Part shown: one piece after another, positions 1-9,062 of the stretch
Layout: every line of letters begins with the position of its first letter
How positions within the stretch are numbered: position 1 is the first letter of the stretch
Assembly: GCA_017531765.1 (NCBI GenBank)
Contig: JAFXKJ010000134.1
Span: 1 to 46,874, forward strand
Reading direction: 5' to 3'
DNA: 46,874 bases
Origin: Clostridia bacterium
GTDB lineage: Bacteria; Bacillota; Clostridia; Oscillospirales; CAG-272
Position numbers and translations under genes: made by a program
Notes under the pieces: generated by a model
What the model was told of the DNA's origin: nothing
Seen by the model: the letters and a program-made list of their open reading frames with translations, nothing else
Database searches by the model: none

Positions 1-1220
1 CTCTTGATAGAGTACATCTTACCGCCAATGTTTACGTAGTCGATAAGATATTCTCCCTCTTCCTCGGCATAGTTGTCAAGCTCAATGAGGATACCGATAT
101 CGTCCTTTTCACCGTCCTCGATGTCTACTCTCTGATCACCGACCTCAACCTGCTCGCAGAGCATATATACGCCATGGTATTCGCCGTTGAGATATACGTG
201 AACCAGCTCGGTGTAAGGCGCCCACGGAATACCGTCAAGCTCACGTCCGAGAGATTCTGCCATGTGGTTTCTGATAAGGCTCTTGTCACAGTGATTTGCG
301 AGAAGTGTCCAGTCCTTGTTTTCTGTGTCACCGCCAGAACTCTTACTCATGAGACAGATGTTATCGTCAAACTTAAGGCGGTAGGACTTCTTTTCCATCA
401 TCCACGTGGAGTTACCGCGTCCGCGGATGCGCATGGACCCTTCGTCAATAGCACGTCCGTCGTCATCGGTAAGCGTAAATGATGCGCGGATGTAGTTTTC
501 CTTTGATTCAACGTCGCGACCGGTTTCGGTTACGATGTTGATAACTGCAAGGTCATCTTTATAGGGATCTGCCGCAGCTCTCTTTTCTATAAAACGTGAT
601 ATGATAGCCGCCATGGAATGTCTCTGCGATGTGTCCGCGGGATTGAATTTACCCGTTCCGTCACCATTGATGAGTCCCGTTTTACGGAGAGCCTCCACAG
701 GCTCGGTGTAATACTGTCCTGCCTTCACGTCGGAGAACTTTTCGGGGGCTGACTCATCGGGAATGAGAGTGACGTCAAGATAGGTCATCAGTCTGTCCAT
801 GAAAGTGACAAGCTCTGCTCTCGTGAGATTTGCCGAAGGCGCGAGACGTCCGTCGCCCTGACCCTTGAGCAGTCCTACGTCTACCGCCCAACCCATATAC
901 GGCGCGTACCAGGCATTAACGTCAGCATCGGGGAAGGATGAAATTTTATCTTCAAGTCCTTCTGTGTCAGCTTCCGCAATACGTGCCATGGCTGTAACGA
1001 ATTCTGCCCTCGTTACAACACCTTCGGGATCAAACACTTTATCTGATTTACCCTTCATGATGCCTGCATCATATACGTCTTCAACGTAGGAGTAATACCA
1101 CGCGTCCTCACGAACGTCGGAAAACGGCATCTCGCCGTTTGCTGTTACCACAGACGATGCGAAGGTAAGCGCAAGCAACAGTGCTATGGCAAAAAATAGA
1201 AAAACAATACTTTTTTTCAT
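1..1220 (-). CDS. SLH-domain protein with CotH-kinase-like domain (partial, C-terminus outside window)
   Basis: I translated this from the minus strand; it starts at 1220 and stays open to the left edge (406 codons visible). Residues 1-27 form a signal peptide. Residues about 31-215 hold three SLH repeats (PFSDVREDAWYYSYVEDVY, then FPDADVNAWYAPYMGWAVD, then KFSDVKAGQYYTEPVEAL), which in characterised proteins bind pyruvylated secondary cell-wall polymer. From about 225 the sequence matches the CotH family: RIRGRGNSTW, KKSYRLKFD, WTLLANHCDKSLIRNHM and VHVYLNGEYHGVYMLCEQVE. CotH of Bacillus spores is an atypical protein kinase; an extracellular wall-bound relative would be a surface kinase or carbohydrate-associated protein, which is inference. 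The start is fixed by AAGGAAGG about 6 bases upstream of ATG. It is divergent from the phosphoesterase operon. The catalytic C-terminal residues cannot be checked here. Confidence 0.88.
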   Translation of the reverse strand, partial: MKKSIVFLFFAIALLLALTFASSVVTANGEMPFSDVREDAWYYSYVEDVYDAGIMKGKSDKVFDPEGVVTRAEFVTAMARIAEADTEGLEDKISSFPDADVNAWYAPYMGWAVDVGLLKGQGDGRLAPSANLTRAELVTFMDRLMTYLDVTLIPDESAPEKFSDVKAGQYYTEPVEALRKTGLINGDGTGKFNPADTSQRHSMAAIISRFIEKRAAADPYKDDLAVINIVTETGRDVESKENYIRASFTLTDDDGRAIDEGSMRIRGRGNSTWMMEKKSYRLKFDDNICLMSKSSGGDTENKDWTLLANHCDKSLIRNHMAESLGRELDGIPWAPYTELVHVYLNGEYHGVYMLCEQVEVGDQRVDIEDGEKDDIGILIELDNYAEEEGEYLIDYVNIGGKMYSIK

Positions 1221-1271
1221 GGTTTTTCCTTCCTTTATATTAATTAAAAATCATTCTGTACTCCCGAAATA

Positions 1272-1300
1272 ATTATAACATTTTTCAAAATCAAAGTAAA
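1272..1300 (-). promoter_or_regulatory. Sigma-A-type promoter for the CotH/SLH gene
   Basis: Read on the minus strand: -35 TTTACT (1295-1300), 17-base spacer, -10 TATAAT (1272-1277). It lies about 50 bases before the start codon at 1220. Confidence 0.6.
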
Positions 1301-1437
1301 GAAAAGCTTTCAAAAAAACATCCGTCATATCAAACAATTCCCGTCTTGCGTTTTTGTAGCATTTAACCAAGTTTGTCAAATTGTACATTGTCAAATGCTT
1401 GAATGCGATTAAAAATTCCGCTTTTTCACAATAAAAC

Positions 1438-1466
1438 TTGACATTCGGATATAATAAGTATAAAAT
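1438..1466 (+). promoter_or_regulatory. Sigma-A-type promoter for the phosphoesterase operon
   Basis: Consensus -35 TTGACA (1438-1443), 17-base spacer, -10 TAAAAT (1461-1466). The expected start of transcription is near 1473, giving a leader of about 50 bases that ends in a GGAGG ribosome binding site (1510-1514). Confidence 0.75.
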
Positions 1467-1522
1467 ATAACTGTCAAAATGTGACCGAAAACAAAGTCCA
1501 AGAATAATCGGAGGAAAAAATC

Positions 1523-4168
1523 ATGAAAAAAATCACATCCCTCATCTTATGTGTCGTAATGACACTATCCCTTGCCGTTTCCGTCCTCGCAATGGATGCG
1601 GCTCAGTTTACGTGGGAACCTGCAAACTCGAAGTATGACCCGATTCCCCGTGACAGCAATGTTGTTGCAAGGATCGCCATCGGAAGTGATGTTCACATCG
1701 GTGACGTAAACGCATCCCCGAAACTCGAAAACGCCTACAACGCCATCGGTCAGCTTGGAGGCGCAGATGCCTTCATCCTTGCAGGTGACCTGACCGATAA
1801 CGGACGTATTGCTCAGTACGAGGAGCTTATGCGTATCGTAACTTCCAACACAAAAACTCTGACTGTTGATAATGAAGGCTTTACCATGACCGGTGCAGGA
1901 CTTGGTGCTCCCGTTGACACCACGATCCTTGCAATGGGTAACCATGAATATTACGACAGCGTGACAAAGGCTCCCGAGCGTTTTAAGGAGTACACGGGTC
2001 AGGCTCTCGACAAGCTATACTGGATAGCGGGCAAGGTTCCCGTAATCAAGATCGGAATGACAAGCGCCACCTATAAGGATAATTACGTTACAAAGCACGA
2101 TTTTATTAAGGAGTCACTTGAAGAGATCACATCGAAGGGCTACACAGGACACATCTTCTTCGTGTCTCACATGGCGACGGGCGGAACAGTCATCGGCGCC
2201 CCCGGTGAGGAAAACGAGCCTTTCGCTCAGGAGACAATCGAGCTTCTCCGACAGTATCCTCAGATAATCCACGTCTCAGGCCACTCTCATCAGATGATCA
2301 ACAACGCAAGCTTCATCGACCAGAGCCTCGGCTTCACTTCGATTACAGACGGTATCGTAGGCGAAGACTACAACGAGGACGAAAACCACCTCGGCTCAGG
2401 TGTGATACTCTTCGACGTGAAGAGCGACGGTACTACCGAGATCCACCGTGTTGACCTTCAGATAGGAACACTTCTCTACGATCACGAGGAATGGATCCTC
2501 GACTCTTCCGATAAACCCGAGGATTTCGTATATTTCGCAAGTAAGGATAACGCGACGAATCCCGATTCCTATACACTCAAGTCACAGGCTCCCAAATTCC
2601 CCGCAGATGCATGGGTGACCGTGAAGGATAACGGGGATTATGACTCGGTTGACGTTACTTTTAGTGCAAACGCAGTGCCCGCATCCGAAAACAACCACGA
2701 CTATATCCGCCGTTACCGCGTGAAGGCAACTCCCGTTGACGGAGAAGGAACCACGGTTACGGTAAACGTTGTAAACGATGCTTACCGTCCCGAGGATAAG
2801 AGAGCTGAGACTCAAACCGCTACTCTTAATGGACTTGACTGGAATGAGGAATACAAAATCACCGTTTACGCACAGACAAGCTACGGCGTGAACAGTAAAT
2901 CCATCACAGCAGCGGAGACCGTAAACGTCGGAATGCCCGTGTTTACAAAGGCTAAGATGATATATGACATCGACTACTCCTACGGTAAGACTGCAGATGC
3001 TTTCGGTCATACCGCCGAGATTTCAAGAGTTGCCAAAGCAGAATTTAACGAGGACATCGGTCAGTATGCCGTGACCTTCAACGAATTCCGTACAAACTCC
3101 TATGCCATCGGCGATGATGAGCTGGAAGCTGTAAGAGGCGGCTTGACTTTTGAAACTTATTTCAAGCTTGTGGATGCAGAATCAAAGCAGACTGTCGTAA
3201 GCTGCCTCAATTCTCTCGGAATTGAAATGTACGTTCAGAACGGCGAGCTTTGCACTCTTCTTTACGTAAACAACACAAGTGAAACACTCCCCGTTACCGC
3301 ACCCATCAAAGCCAACGAGTGGGTACACGCGGTACTTGTATACGACAGCAAGGATGCTTACCTGTACATCAACGGGGAACTTGCTGCAAGTGCTCGTCAC
3401 AGCGGCGGACTTTCACGTGAGTATACCGAAAGCAGTGAAGAGACAGACTATATCCTCCACATTGGCGGACGCGCTCACTCGGGAGAAAGCCTGCTTCTTA
3501 AGAAGGGCTCAAAGGTCAACCGTTTCAGACTTTACAGCGGTCCCATGGATGAAAGTGAAGTTGCTCTGCTGTACAGTGATGCTGTAAAGCCCAACGTAAT
3601 CCTTCCCTTTGAAGACGTATCCGAAGACGACTGGTACACCGATACCGTAAGATACGCTTACGAAAACGGACTGATGAACGGTACATCCGACAGTACCTTC
3701 TCCCCCACCGCCAACACCTCCCGCGCCATGATCGTTCAGCTTCTCTACAACATGGAGGGCAGACCCGAGGTCACCTACAAGCCCATTTTCACCGACGTCA
3801 AGGAGGACGCATGGTACGCCGATGCCGTGATTTGGGCATACGAAAACGGCGTTACCACAGGCTCGTCTGACACAACCTTCTCTCCCGATGCTCTCGTGAC
3901 CCGTGAGCAGGTTGCGGTGTTCCTTTACAGATACCTTAAAGACTACAAGGGCGAGGAAATGGCAGAGGGCGCAGAGCTTTCCGCTTTCCCCGATTCGAGT
4001 AAGATCAGTCCCTACGCAGGCTTTGCCGAGGCTGTGTCCTGGGCAAACGGAGTTGGAATCATCACAGGTAAATCCGCAGGCGGAAACGTGATCCTCGCTC
4101 CCCTTGACAGCGCCCAGAGATGCGAAACTGCCACCATGTTCGCACGTTTCCACAGAAGCTTTTTCTGA
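1523..4168 (+). CDS. Exported SLH metallophosphoesterase with Fn3-like and LamG-like domains
   Basis: 881 residues. Signal peptide 1-23 (cleavage after VLA). Residues 47-256 are a calcineurin-like phosphoesterase with every metal-binding motif: D56-x-H58, GD89 in AGDLTDNG, G139-N140-H141-E142, H216 and GHSH (H254, H256). About 350-465 resembles fibronectin type III, about 490-680 is a LamG/concanavalin-like jelly roll (WVHAVLVYDSKDAYLYINGE), and 695-881 are three SLH repeats. It should be a surface-anchored, dinuclear-metal phosphoesterase; the substrate (phosphosugar, nucleotide, phosphodiester) cannot be read from sequence. First of three tandem paralogues; the next starts 67 bases on with no terminator, so co-transcription is likely. 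The SLH DNA is almost identical to that of the next two genes. Confidence 0.9.
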   Translation: MKKITSLILCVVMTLSLAVSVLAMDAAQFTWEPANSKYDPIPRDSNVVARIAIGSDVHIGDVNASPKLENAYNAIGQLGGADAFILAGDLTDNGRIAQYEELMRIVTSNTKTLTVDNEGFTMTGAGLGAPVDTTILAMGNHEYYDSVTKAPERFKEYTGQALDKLYWIAGKVPVIKIGMTSATYKDNYVTKHDFIKESLEEITSKGYTGHIFFVSHMATGGTVIGAPGEENEPFAQETIELLRQYPQIIHVSGHSHQMINNASFIDQSLGFTSITDGIVGEDYNEDENHLGSGVILFDVKSDGTTEIHRVDLQIGTLLYDHEEWILDSSDKPEDFVYFASKDNATNPDSYTLKSQAPKFPADAWVTVKDNGDYDSVDVTFSANAVPASENNHDYIRRYRVKATPVDGEGTTVTVNVVNDAYRPEDKRAETQTATLNGLDWNEEYKITVYAQTSYGVNSKSITAAETVNVGMPVFTKAKMIYDIDYSYGKTADAFGHTAEISRVAKAEFNEDIGQYAVTFNEFRTNSYAIGDDELEAVRGGLTFETYFKLVDAESKQTVVSCLNSLGIEMYVQNGELCTLLYVNNTSETLPVTAPIKANEWVHAVLVYDSKDAYLYINGELAASARHSGGLSREYTESSEETDYILHIGGRAHSGESLLLKKGSKVNRFRLYSGPMDESEVALLYSDAVKPNVILPFEDVSEDDWYTDTVRYAYENGLMNGTSDSTFSPTANTSRAMIVQLLYNMEGRPEVTYKPIFTDVKEDAWYADAVIWAYENGVTTGSSDTTFSPDALVTREQVAVFLYRYLKDYKGEEMAEGAELSAFPDSSKISPYAGFAEAVSWANGVGIITGKSAGGNVILAPLDSAQRCETATMFARFHRSFF

Positions 4169-4173
4169 TTCAA

Positions 4174-4209
4174 ATATCACCGGGACACCGTTTGGTATCT
4201 CGGTGATAT
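4174..4209 (+). other. Intercistronic hairpin without U-tract
   Basis: A 16-base stem with one mismatch (ATATCACCG...CGGTGATAT outermost) and a GTTT loop lies between the first two phosphoesterase genes. It is followed by AAACGG rather than a T-run, so it looks like an mRNA processing or stabilising structure, not a terminator. Confidence 0.55.
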
Positions 4210-4235
4210 AAACGGATAACTGAATGGAGATTTCT

Positions 4236-6167
4236 ATGAAAAAACTATTATCTATAATTATATGCACGGCAATTTTACTTTCTTTTTCCGCAAACGTGTG
4301 GGCGTGGACACCTCAAAGCACGGATTATACTCCCATTGAGAGAGGAGATGACGTCATTGCACGAATCGTACTCGGAAGTGACACTCACATCGGATATGAC
4401 GGTGCCGCGGACAAGCTTCGTAATGCCTACGCTTCCATAAACAAACTGGGCGGTGCCGATGCGCTGATCATTGCAGGTGACATAACGGACAACGGTCTCA
4501 CCGAAGAATACAGTGAGCTTATGAGTATCATATCGGCAAACTCCGAAAAGCTCACCGTTGATCTTCCTTCCTTCAAGGGAAGCGCTTCGGGAACTTCTGT
4601 GGGTACTACCATCGCCCTTCTCGGTAACCACGAATTTTTGGCTGAAGGCGTTGACGTTGAAGAAAGATTCCGTGAAATGACGGGTCAGGAGCCCGACGGC
4701 CTTTACTGGATAGCGGGCAAGGTGCCCGTGATAAAGCTGTCAATGACTACCCACGACAGTACCGCAACCTATGCTTCAAAGCTTGCTTTTCTCCAAAGCT
4801 CCCTTAACAGCATAGACTCAAAAGACTACACGGGTCATATCTTCCTTGTAACCCACATCCCCGTTAAAAATACGGTAGTGGGATCGGTATTTGAGGATCC
4901 CTTCGGCACCGAAATAAAAGAGCTTCTCAGTAAATATCCGCAGATCATTCACTACTCGGGCCACTCCCATGAGAATCCCTACAATCCAAACTTTATCGAT
5001 CAATCCGCAGGTTATACAAGCATCACGGGCGGTACGATCGGTAAATACTTTGACTCCTGCGAGTATACCGAAGAAAAGCTCGGCTCGACTGCTGTGATCT
5101 TCGACGTAAAGTCCGACGGTACCACCGAGTTTTACCGCGTCGACTTTGAAAACGGCAGGATCATCTATGAAAATGAAGAATGGGTGCTTGACTCAAAGGA
5201 TACGGCAGAGGATTTCATCTACTTTGCGGGACTGAGCAAAGGATACGCAGGTGCAAATTCTCGTCCCGCCTTCCCCGAGGACTCACTCATCACTGCAGTG
5301 GGCGGCTCAACTCCCACTTCTCTTGTAATTTCCTTCACAAGAGCAGTGCCCGCAACGGAAAAGAATTATGACTACGTAGATCACTACACCATTGTATTAA
5401 AGAGCAAAACCGAGGGTGCGCAGAACGTGACCGTAGACGTGGTAAATGATCTGTACTATCCCACCGCAGGTGAAAAATTTACCGCAGTGGTTGAGGGACT
5501 GACCCCTTATGCAGATTATTCCGTAACGGTCTCTGCCCACAACACATACTCCAAGGCAAGCCGACCCATCACGTCAAAGAAAACCTTTACTGCCGGTAAT
5601 CCCTTCACTGACGTGTCGCGTGAAGACTGGTACTTTGACACGGTGATCTACGCCGCTTCGAACGGTCTGATGAACGGTACGGGAGGCTCCCTTTTCTCCC
5701 CCACCACCAACACCTCCCGCGCCATGATCGTTCAGCTTCTCTACAACATGGAGGGCAGACCCGAGGTCACCTACAAGCCCATTTTCACCGACGTCAAGGA
5801 GGACGCGTGGTACACCGATGCCGTGATTTGGGCATACGAAAACGGCGTTACGACCGGATCTTCCGCTACCACCTTCTCTCCCGATGCTCTCGTGACACGC
5901 GAGCAGGTTGCGGTGTTCCTCTACAGATACATGAAGGACTACAAGGGTGAGGAAATGGAAGAGGGCGCGGATCTTTCCGCTTTCCCCGATGCAGGTAAGA
6001 TCAGTCCCTACGCAGGCTTTGCCGAGGCTGTGTCCTGGGCAAACGGAGTTGGAATCATCACGGGTAAAGCAGCAGGCACAAGCGTAACTCTCGCTCCCCT
6101 TGACAGCGCCCAGAGATGCGAAACTGCCACCATGTTCGCCCGTTTCCACAGAAGCTTCGTTGTTTGA
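4236..6167 (+). CDS. Exported SLH metallophosphoesterase, short form lacking LamG domain
   Basis: 643 residues from the ATG at 4236; an upstream in-frame ATG at 4224 is rejected because GGAG (4226-4229) sits 6 bases before 4236 and the shorter form gives a clean signal peptide (MKKLLSIIICTAILLSFSAN). The phosphoesterase motifs are complete: DTH, AGDITDNG, GNHE, VTHIP and SGHSHE. An Fn3-like segment follows (SFTRAVPATEKNYDYVDHY through VSAHNTYSKAS), then directly three SLH repeats. Both neighbours have about 200 extra residues of LamG-like sequence at this point, so this copy has lost it or never gained it. Middle gene of the tandem array, 21 bases before the next. It is probably a surface phosphoesterase like its neighbours but with different binding reach. 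Confidence 0.9.
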   Translation: MKKLLSIIICTAILLSFSANVWAWTPQSTDYTPIERGDDVIARIVLGSDTHIGYDGAADKLRNAYASINKLGGADALIIAGDITDNGLTEEYSELMSIISANSEKLTVDLPSFKGSASGTSVGTTIALLGNHEFLAEGVDVEERFREMTGQEPDGLYWIAGKVPVIKLSMTTHDSTATYASKLAFLQSSLNSIDSKDYTGHIFLVTHIPVKNTVVGSVFEDPFGTEIKELLSKYPQIIHYSGHSHENPYNPNFIDQSAGYTSITGGTIGKYFDSCEYTEEKLGSTAVIFDVKSDGTTEFYRVDFENGRIIYENEEWVLDSKDTAEDFIYFAGLSKGYAGANSRPAFPEDSLITAVGGSTPTSLVISFTRAVPATEKNYDYVDHYTIVLKSKTEGAQNVTVDVVNDLYYPTAGEKFTAVVEGLTPYADYSVTVSAHNTYSKASRPITSKKTFTAGNPFTDVSREDWYFDTVIYAASNGLMNGTGGSLFSPTTNTSRAMIVQLLYNMEGRPEVTYKPIFTDVKEDAWYTDAVIWAYENGVTTGSSATTFSPDALVTREQVAVFLYRYMKDYKGEEMEEGADLSAFPDAGKISPYAGFAEAVSWANGVGIITGKAAGTSVTLAPLDSAQRCETATMFARFHRSFVV

Positions 6168-6188
6168 TCATTAAGGAGAAATAGATCA

Positions 6189-8843
6189 ATGAAACAATTC
6201 AAAATCAGACTCAGAAAAATCCTCTCTGCCACAATAACGGCGGGAATGTTACTCTCCATTATCGGCAGTACAGTCGGCTCGGCATGGCTTCCCGAGTCCT
6301 ATGACAAAGTCACCCCGCTGAAAAGGGGAAGTGACGTTGTAGCGCGCTTCGTTGTAGCAAGTGATGCTCACGTAGGTAACAATTTCGGAGATGAAAAGCT
6401 CACCTCCGCATACGAATTCATCGGCAAGCTCGGCGGCGCGGATGCCCTCATTCTCGCGGGAGACCTTACAAATACAGGTGAAGACGGACAGTATGACACG
6501 CTGATGAAGGTGGTATCCGAAAACACCAAGGAGCTTACCGTGGAAAGAGACGGATTTACCCTCAGCGGTGCGGGCGCAGCTGCCCCCGTAAAGACTACCA
6601 TTCTCTCAATGGGTAACCACGAGTTCCATACAAATGTCAGCAAAGCAACAGACCTGTTCATGGAAAAAACGGGACAGAATCCCGACGGTCTTTACTGGAT
6701 CGAGGATAAGGTTCCCTTAATCAAGCTGTCCGTAAACGACAAAGTTGACGACCACGACTATACCTCTCCCGAAGGCGAATTTCTGAAGGACAGCTATGAC
6801 GGCCTGAAGGGCTGGCTTGAAGAGATCGACCGTTCAGGCTATAAGGGTCACATCTTCCTTATAACACACATTCCCCATCCCACGGGATTTGACGAGAGGA
6901 TGACAGAGCTTATGCAGAAGTATCCTCAGCTTATCGTGGTTACGGGACACACCCACGACAGTCCCTTTACACCGAAATTCATCGATCAGTCAAAGGGCTT
7001 TACAGAGATCAATGACGGCACGGTGGGAGCATATTACCGAGACAACATCAACGGCTCTGTTCTCATTCAGTCAGAACACAACGGCTCCTCTGCTGTGATG
7101 TTTGATGTTATGAGTGACAACACCACGAGAGTTTACCGCCTTGACATAGAGCACGGAAAGATCGCCTTCGAGGATGAAGAATTTATCCTCGACGCCTCTG
7201 ACACTGCGGAAGATTTCAAATATCTGTCCACACCCACGGCTACCTCCTACGGCTCAAATGCAGCGGCACCTTACTTCGTCAAGGGTGACGACATCACCAT
7301 CCGCGACATGGGTAACTACTCCGCTGCTGAGCTTACCTTCCCCAAGGCAACCACGAAAACGAAGTATAATTACGACTCCGTGGCGGGGTATTACGTGAAG
7401 GCTATCCCCGCAGACGGTAATGGGGACACCATTTCACTGACCGTTGCCGACGACAAATCGGACCTTGACTACATGAAGGTGGCTTTCCACGGACTTGAAT
7501 GGGACACAGAATACAGATTTGAAGTTACAGCAGTTAATCACTACGGTATGACGAGTGCCGAGCCGCTTAAGTCATCTGGCAAGATAAACGTGGGTACGCG
7601 CCCCGTAAACCGTGACACAAAGCTTCTCTACAACATTGACCCATCCATCGGTGTTTATGATGATATTATGGGACACGCAAGTGATTTTGACACAAAATTC
7701 TTCTCCGTAGACTATGACGAGACTATCGGCAAGACGGTACTCACGACAAAAGGCTTCTCCACTCAGCGTTATGCTTTCGGCATGGACGAATTTTCTCAGA
7801 TACAGTACGGCTGTACCATCGAAACCTACGTCAACGTAAGAAGACTTCTTGATACACAGGAGATATTCGGAAACTCTCAGTTTACAAGCATATCCTTCGG
7901 TATCCAGGACGGCGAGACCTACGTCAGACTCAACACCATGCTTGAGGGCACACAGACGATATGTAATGCTCCCGTGAACTACAACGAATGGGTACATATG
8001 ACTGTAACCTACGACAGCCGTGACGTGAGAGTTTACCTTAACGGCGAGCTTGCGGCAACGGGAAAGGCAGCCGGCGGACTTGAAGTGCCTTTCGACGACA
8101 CGTCCCTTCCCGAATATTACTTCTTTGACCTTGGCGGAAGACGCCGCGGCGCCTTTGAGCATTTCAGAATGGCAAGCAGCTCAAAGATAGCATACTTCAG
8201 AGTATACTCGGGCGTTATGGATGACGCTGCGGTAAAGAGCGCTTACGAGGGCAGAAACGACTCCCTTAACACATTCGCTTTCACCGACGTAAAGTCGGGC
8301 GACTGGTTCTATCAGAACACTCTTTACGCTTACGCAAACTCTCTTATGAACGGTACGTCAAGTACAACCTTCTCCCCCACCGCCAACACCTCCCGCGCCA
8401 TGATCGTTCAGCTTCTCTACAACATGGAGGGCAGACCTGAGGTCACCTACAAGCCCATTTTCACCGACGTCAAGGAGGACGCGTGGTACGCCGATGCCGT
8501 GATTTGGGCATACGAAAACGGCGTTACGACCGGATCTTCCGCTACCACCTTCTCTCCCGATGCTCTCGTGACCCGTGAGCAGGTTGCGGTGTTCCTCTAC
8601 AGATACATGAAGGACTACAAGGGTGAGGAAATGGCAGCGGGCGCTGAGCTTTCGGCTTTCCCCGACTCGGGTAAAATCAGTCCCTACGCAGGCTTTGCCG
8701 AGGCTGTGTCCTGGGCAAACGGAGTTGGAATCATCACAGGTAAATCCGCAGGCGGAAACGTGACCCTCGCTCCCCTTGACAGCGCCCAGAGATGCGAAAC
8801 TGCCACCATGTTCGCCCGTTTCCACAAAAACTTCGTTTTATAA
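6189..8843 (+). CDS. Exported SLH metallophosphoesterase with Fn3-like and LamG-like domains
   Basis: 884 residues. The N-terminus is basic (MKQFKIRLRKILS) followed by a hydrophobic signal core ending near GSTVGSA. Phosphoesterase motifs are intact: SDAH, AGDLTNTG, GNHEF, ITHIPHP and TGHTHD. Next come an Fn3-like region (about 365-475), a LamG-like jelly roll (about 490-685, WVHMTVTYDSRDVRVYLNGE) and three SLH repeats whose DNA nearly duplicates that of the previous gene. AAGGAG at 6173-6178 precedes the ATG. Last gene of the phosphoesterase operon; a strong terminator follows at 8859. The catalytic domain has diverged more from the other two than the anchor has, suggesting separate substrates on a common anchor. 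Confidence 0.9.
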   Translation: MKQFKIRLRKILSATITAGMLLSIIGSTVGSAWLPESYDKVTPLKRGSDVVARFVVASDAHVGNNFGDEKLTSAYEFIGKLGGADALILAGDLTNTGEDGQYDTLMKVVSENTKELTVERDGFTLSGAGAAAPVKTTILSMGNHEFHTNVSKATDLFMEKTGQNPDGLYWIEDKVPLIKLSVNDKVDDHDYTSPEGEFLKDSYDGLKGWLEEIDRSGYKGHIFLITHIPHPTGFDERMTELMQKYPQLIVVTGHTHDSPFTPKFIDQSKGFTEINDGTVGAYYRDNINGSVLIQSEHNGSSAVMFDVMSDNTTRVYRLDIEHGKIAFEDEEFILDASDTAEDFKYLSTPTATSYGSNAAAPYFVKGDDITIRDMGNYSAAELTFPKATTKTKYNYDSVAGYYVKAIPADGNGDTISLTVADDKSDLDYMKVAFHGLEWDTEYRFEVTAVNHYGMTSAEPLKSSGKINVGTRPVNRDTKLLYNIDPSIGVYDDIMGHASDFDTKFFSVDYDETIGKTVLTTKGFSTQRYAFGMDEFSQIQYGCTIETYVNVRRLLDTQEIFGNSQFTSISFGIQDGETYVRLNTMLEGTQTICNAPVNYNEWVHMTVTYDSRDVRVYLNGELAATGKAAGGLEVPFDDTSLPEYYFFDLGGRRRGAFEHFRMASSSKIAYFRVYSGVMDDAAVKSAYEGRNDSLNTFAFTDVKSGDWFYQNTLYAYANSLMNGTSSTTFSPTANTSRAMIVQLLYNMEGRPEVTYKPIFTDVKEDAWYADAVIWAYENGVTTGSSATTFSPDALVTREQVAVFLYRYMKDYKGEEMAAGAELSAFPDSGKISPYAGFAEAVSWANGVGIITGKSAGGNVTLAPLDSAQRCETATMFARFHKNFVL

Positions 8844-8858
8844 CTAATTTAGTACTAT

Positions 8859-8910
8859 AAGGGCTCACTTTGTATGTTTTGCAGAGTGAGCCTTTATTTA
8901 TTTACTTATA
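8859..8910 (+). terminator. Rho-independent terminator of the phosphoesterase operon
   Basis: A 14-base stem (AAGGGCTCACTTTG with CAGAGTGAGCCTTT, two G-T pairs) and a 9-base loop, followed by TTTATTTATTTA. Confidence 0.85.
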
Positions 8911-8950
8911 AAAAAGTAACTTTTAAGACTAATAAGTTTCGTTTTTTATC

Positions 8951-8991
8951 TTGAATATTAAATATATTTTTGTTATAATCTACTTGAATTG
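8951..8991 (+). promoter_or_regulatory. Promoter of the oxidoreductase/beta-helix/GH4 operon
   Basis: -35 TTGAAT (8951-8956), 17-base spacer, -10 TATAAT (8974-8979). The octamer TTGAATTG lies 4 bases past the -10 (8984-8991), overlapping the expected transcription start. The same octamer sits at the same offset in the promoter at 18379, which suggests a shared operator. Confidence 0.75.
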
Positions 8992-8999
8992 CAAAGTAC

Positions 9000-9028
9000 G
9001 TCAAAATCTCTCCGTCAGGGGTTTTGAC
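9000..9028 (+). promoter_or_regulatory. Leader hairpin upstream of the Gfo/Idh gene
   Basis: GTCAAAATCTC (9000-9010) pairs with GGGGTTTTGAC (9018-9028) to give an 11-base stem (two G-T pairs) with loop TCCGTCA. It lies between the predicted transcription start and the ribosome binding site (AAGGA at 9047). I do not recognise it as a known riboswitch. Confidence 0.45.
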
Positions 9029-9062
9029 ACAAAAAATTATCACAATAAGGAATATATTTGAA

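Larger units (their letters stand above)
1221..1522. other. Divergent intergenic region
   Basis: This 302-base AT-rich gap between two divergent SLH genes holds one promoter for each direction and their ribosome binding sites. I see no gene, repeat or recognisable riboswitch in it. Confidence 0.7.

Noticed and set aside
3509-4267. 252-codon minus-strand frame, with similar ones at 5574-6149 and 8358-8825
   Set aside because: These are antisense shadows of the shared SLH modules; they recur only because the SLH DNA is repeated.
3719-8482. Mobile element suspected from near-identical DNA blocks
   Set aside because: The identity is confined to the coding SLH modules in the same frame, with no terminal repeats or transposase.
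9000-9028. Known riboswitch
   Set aside because: A single stem without the conserved junctions of any class I know; kept only as an unclassified hairpin.
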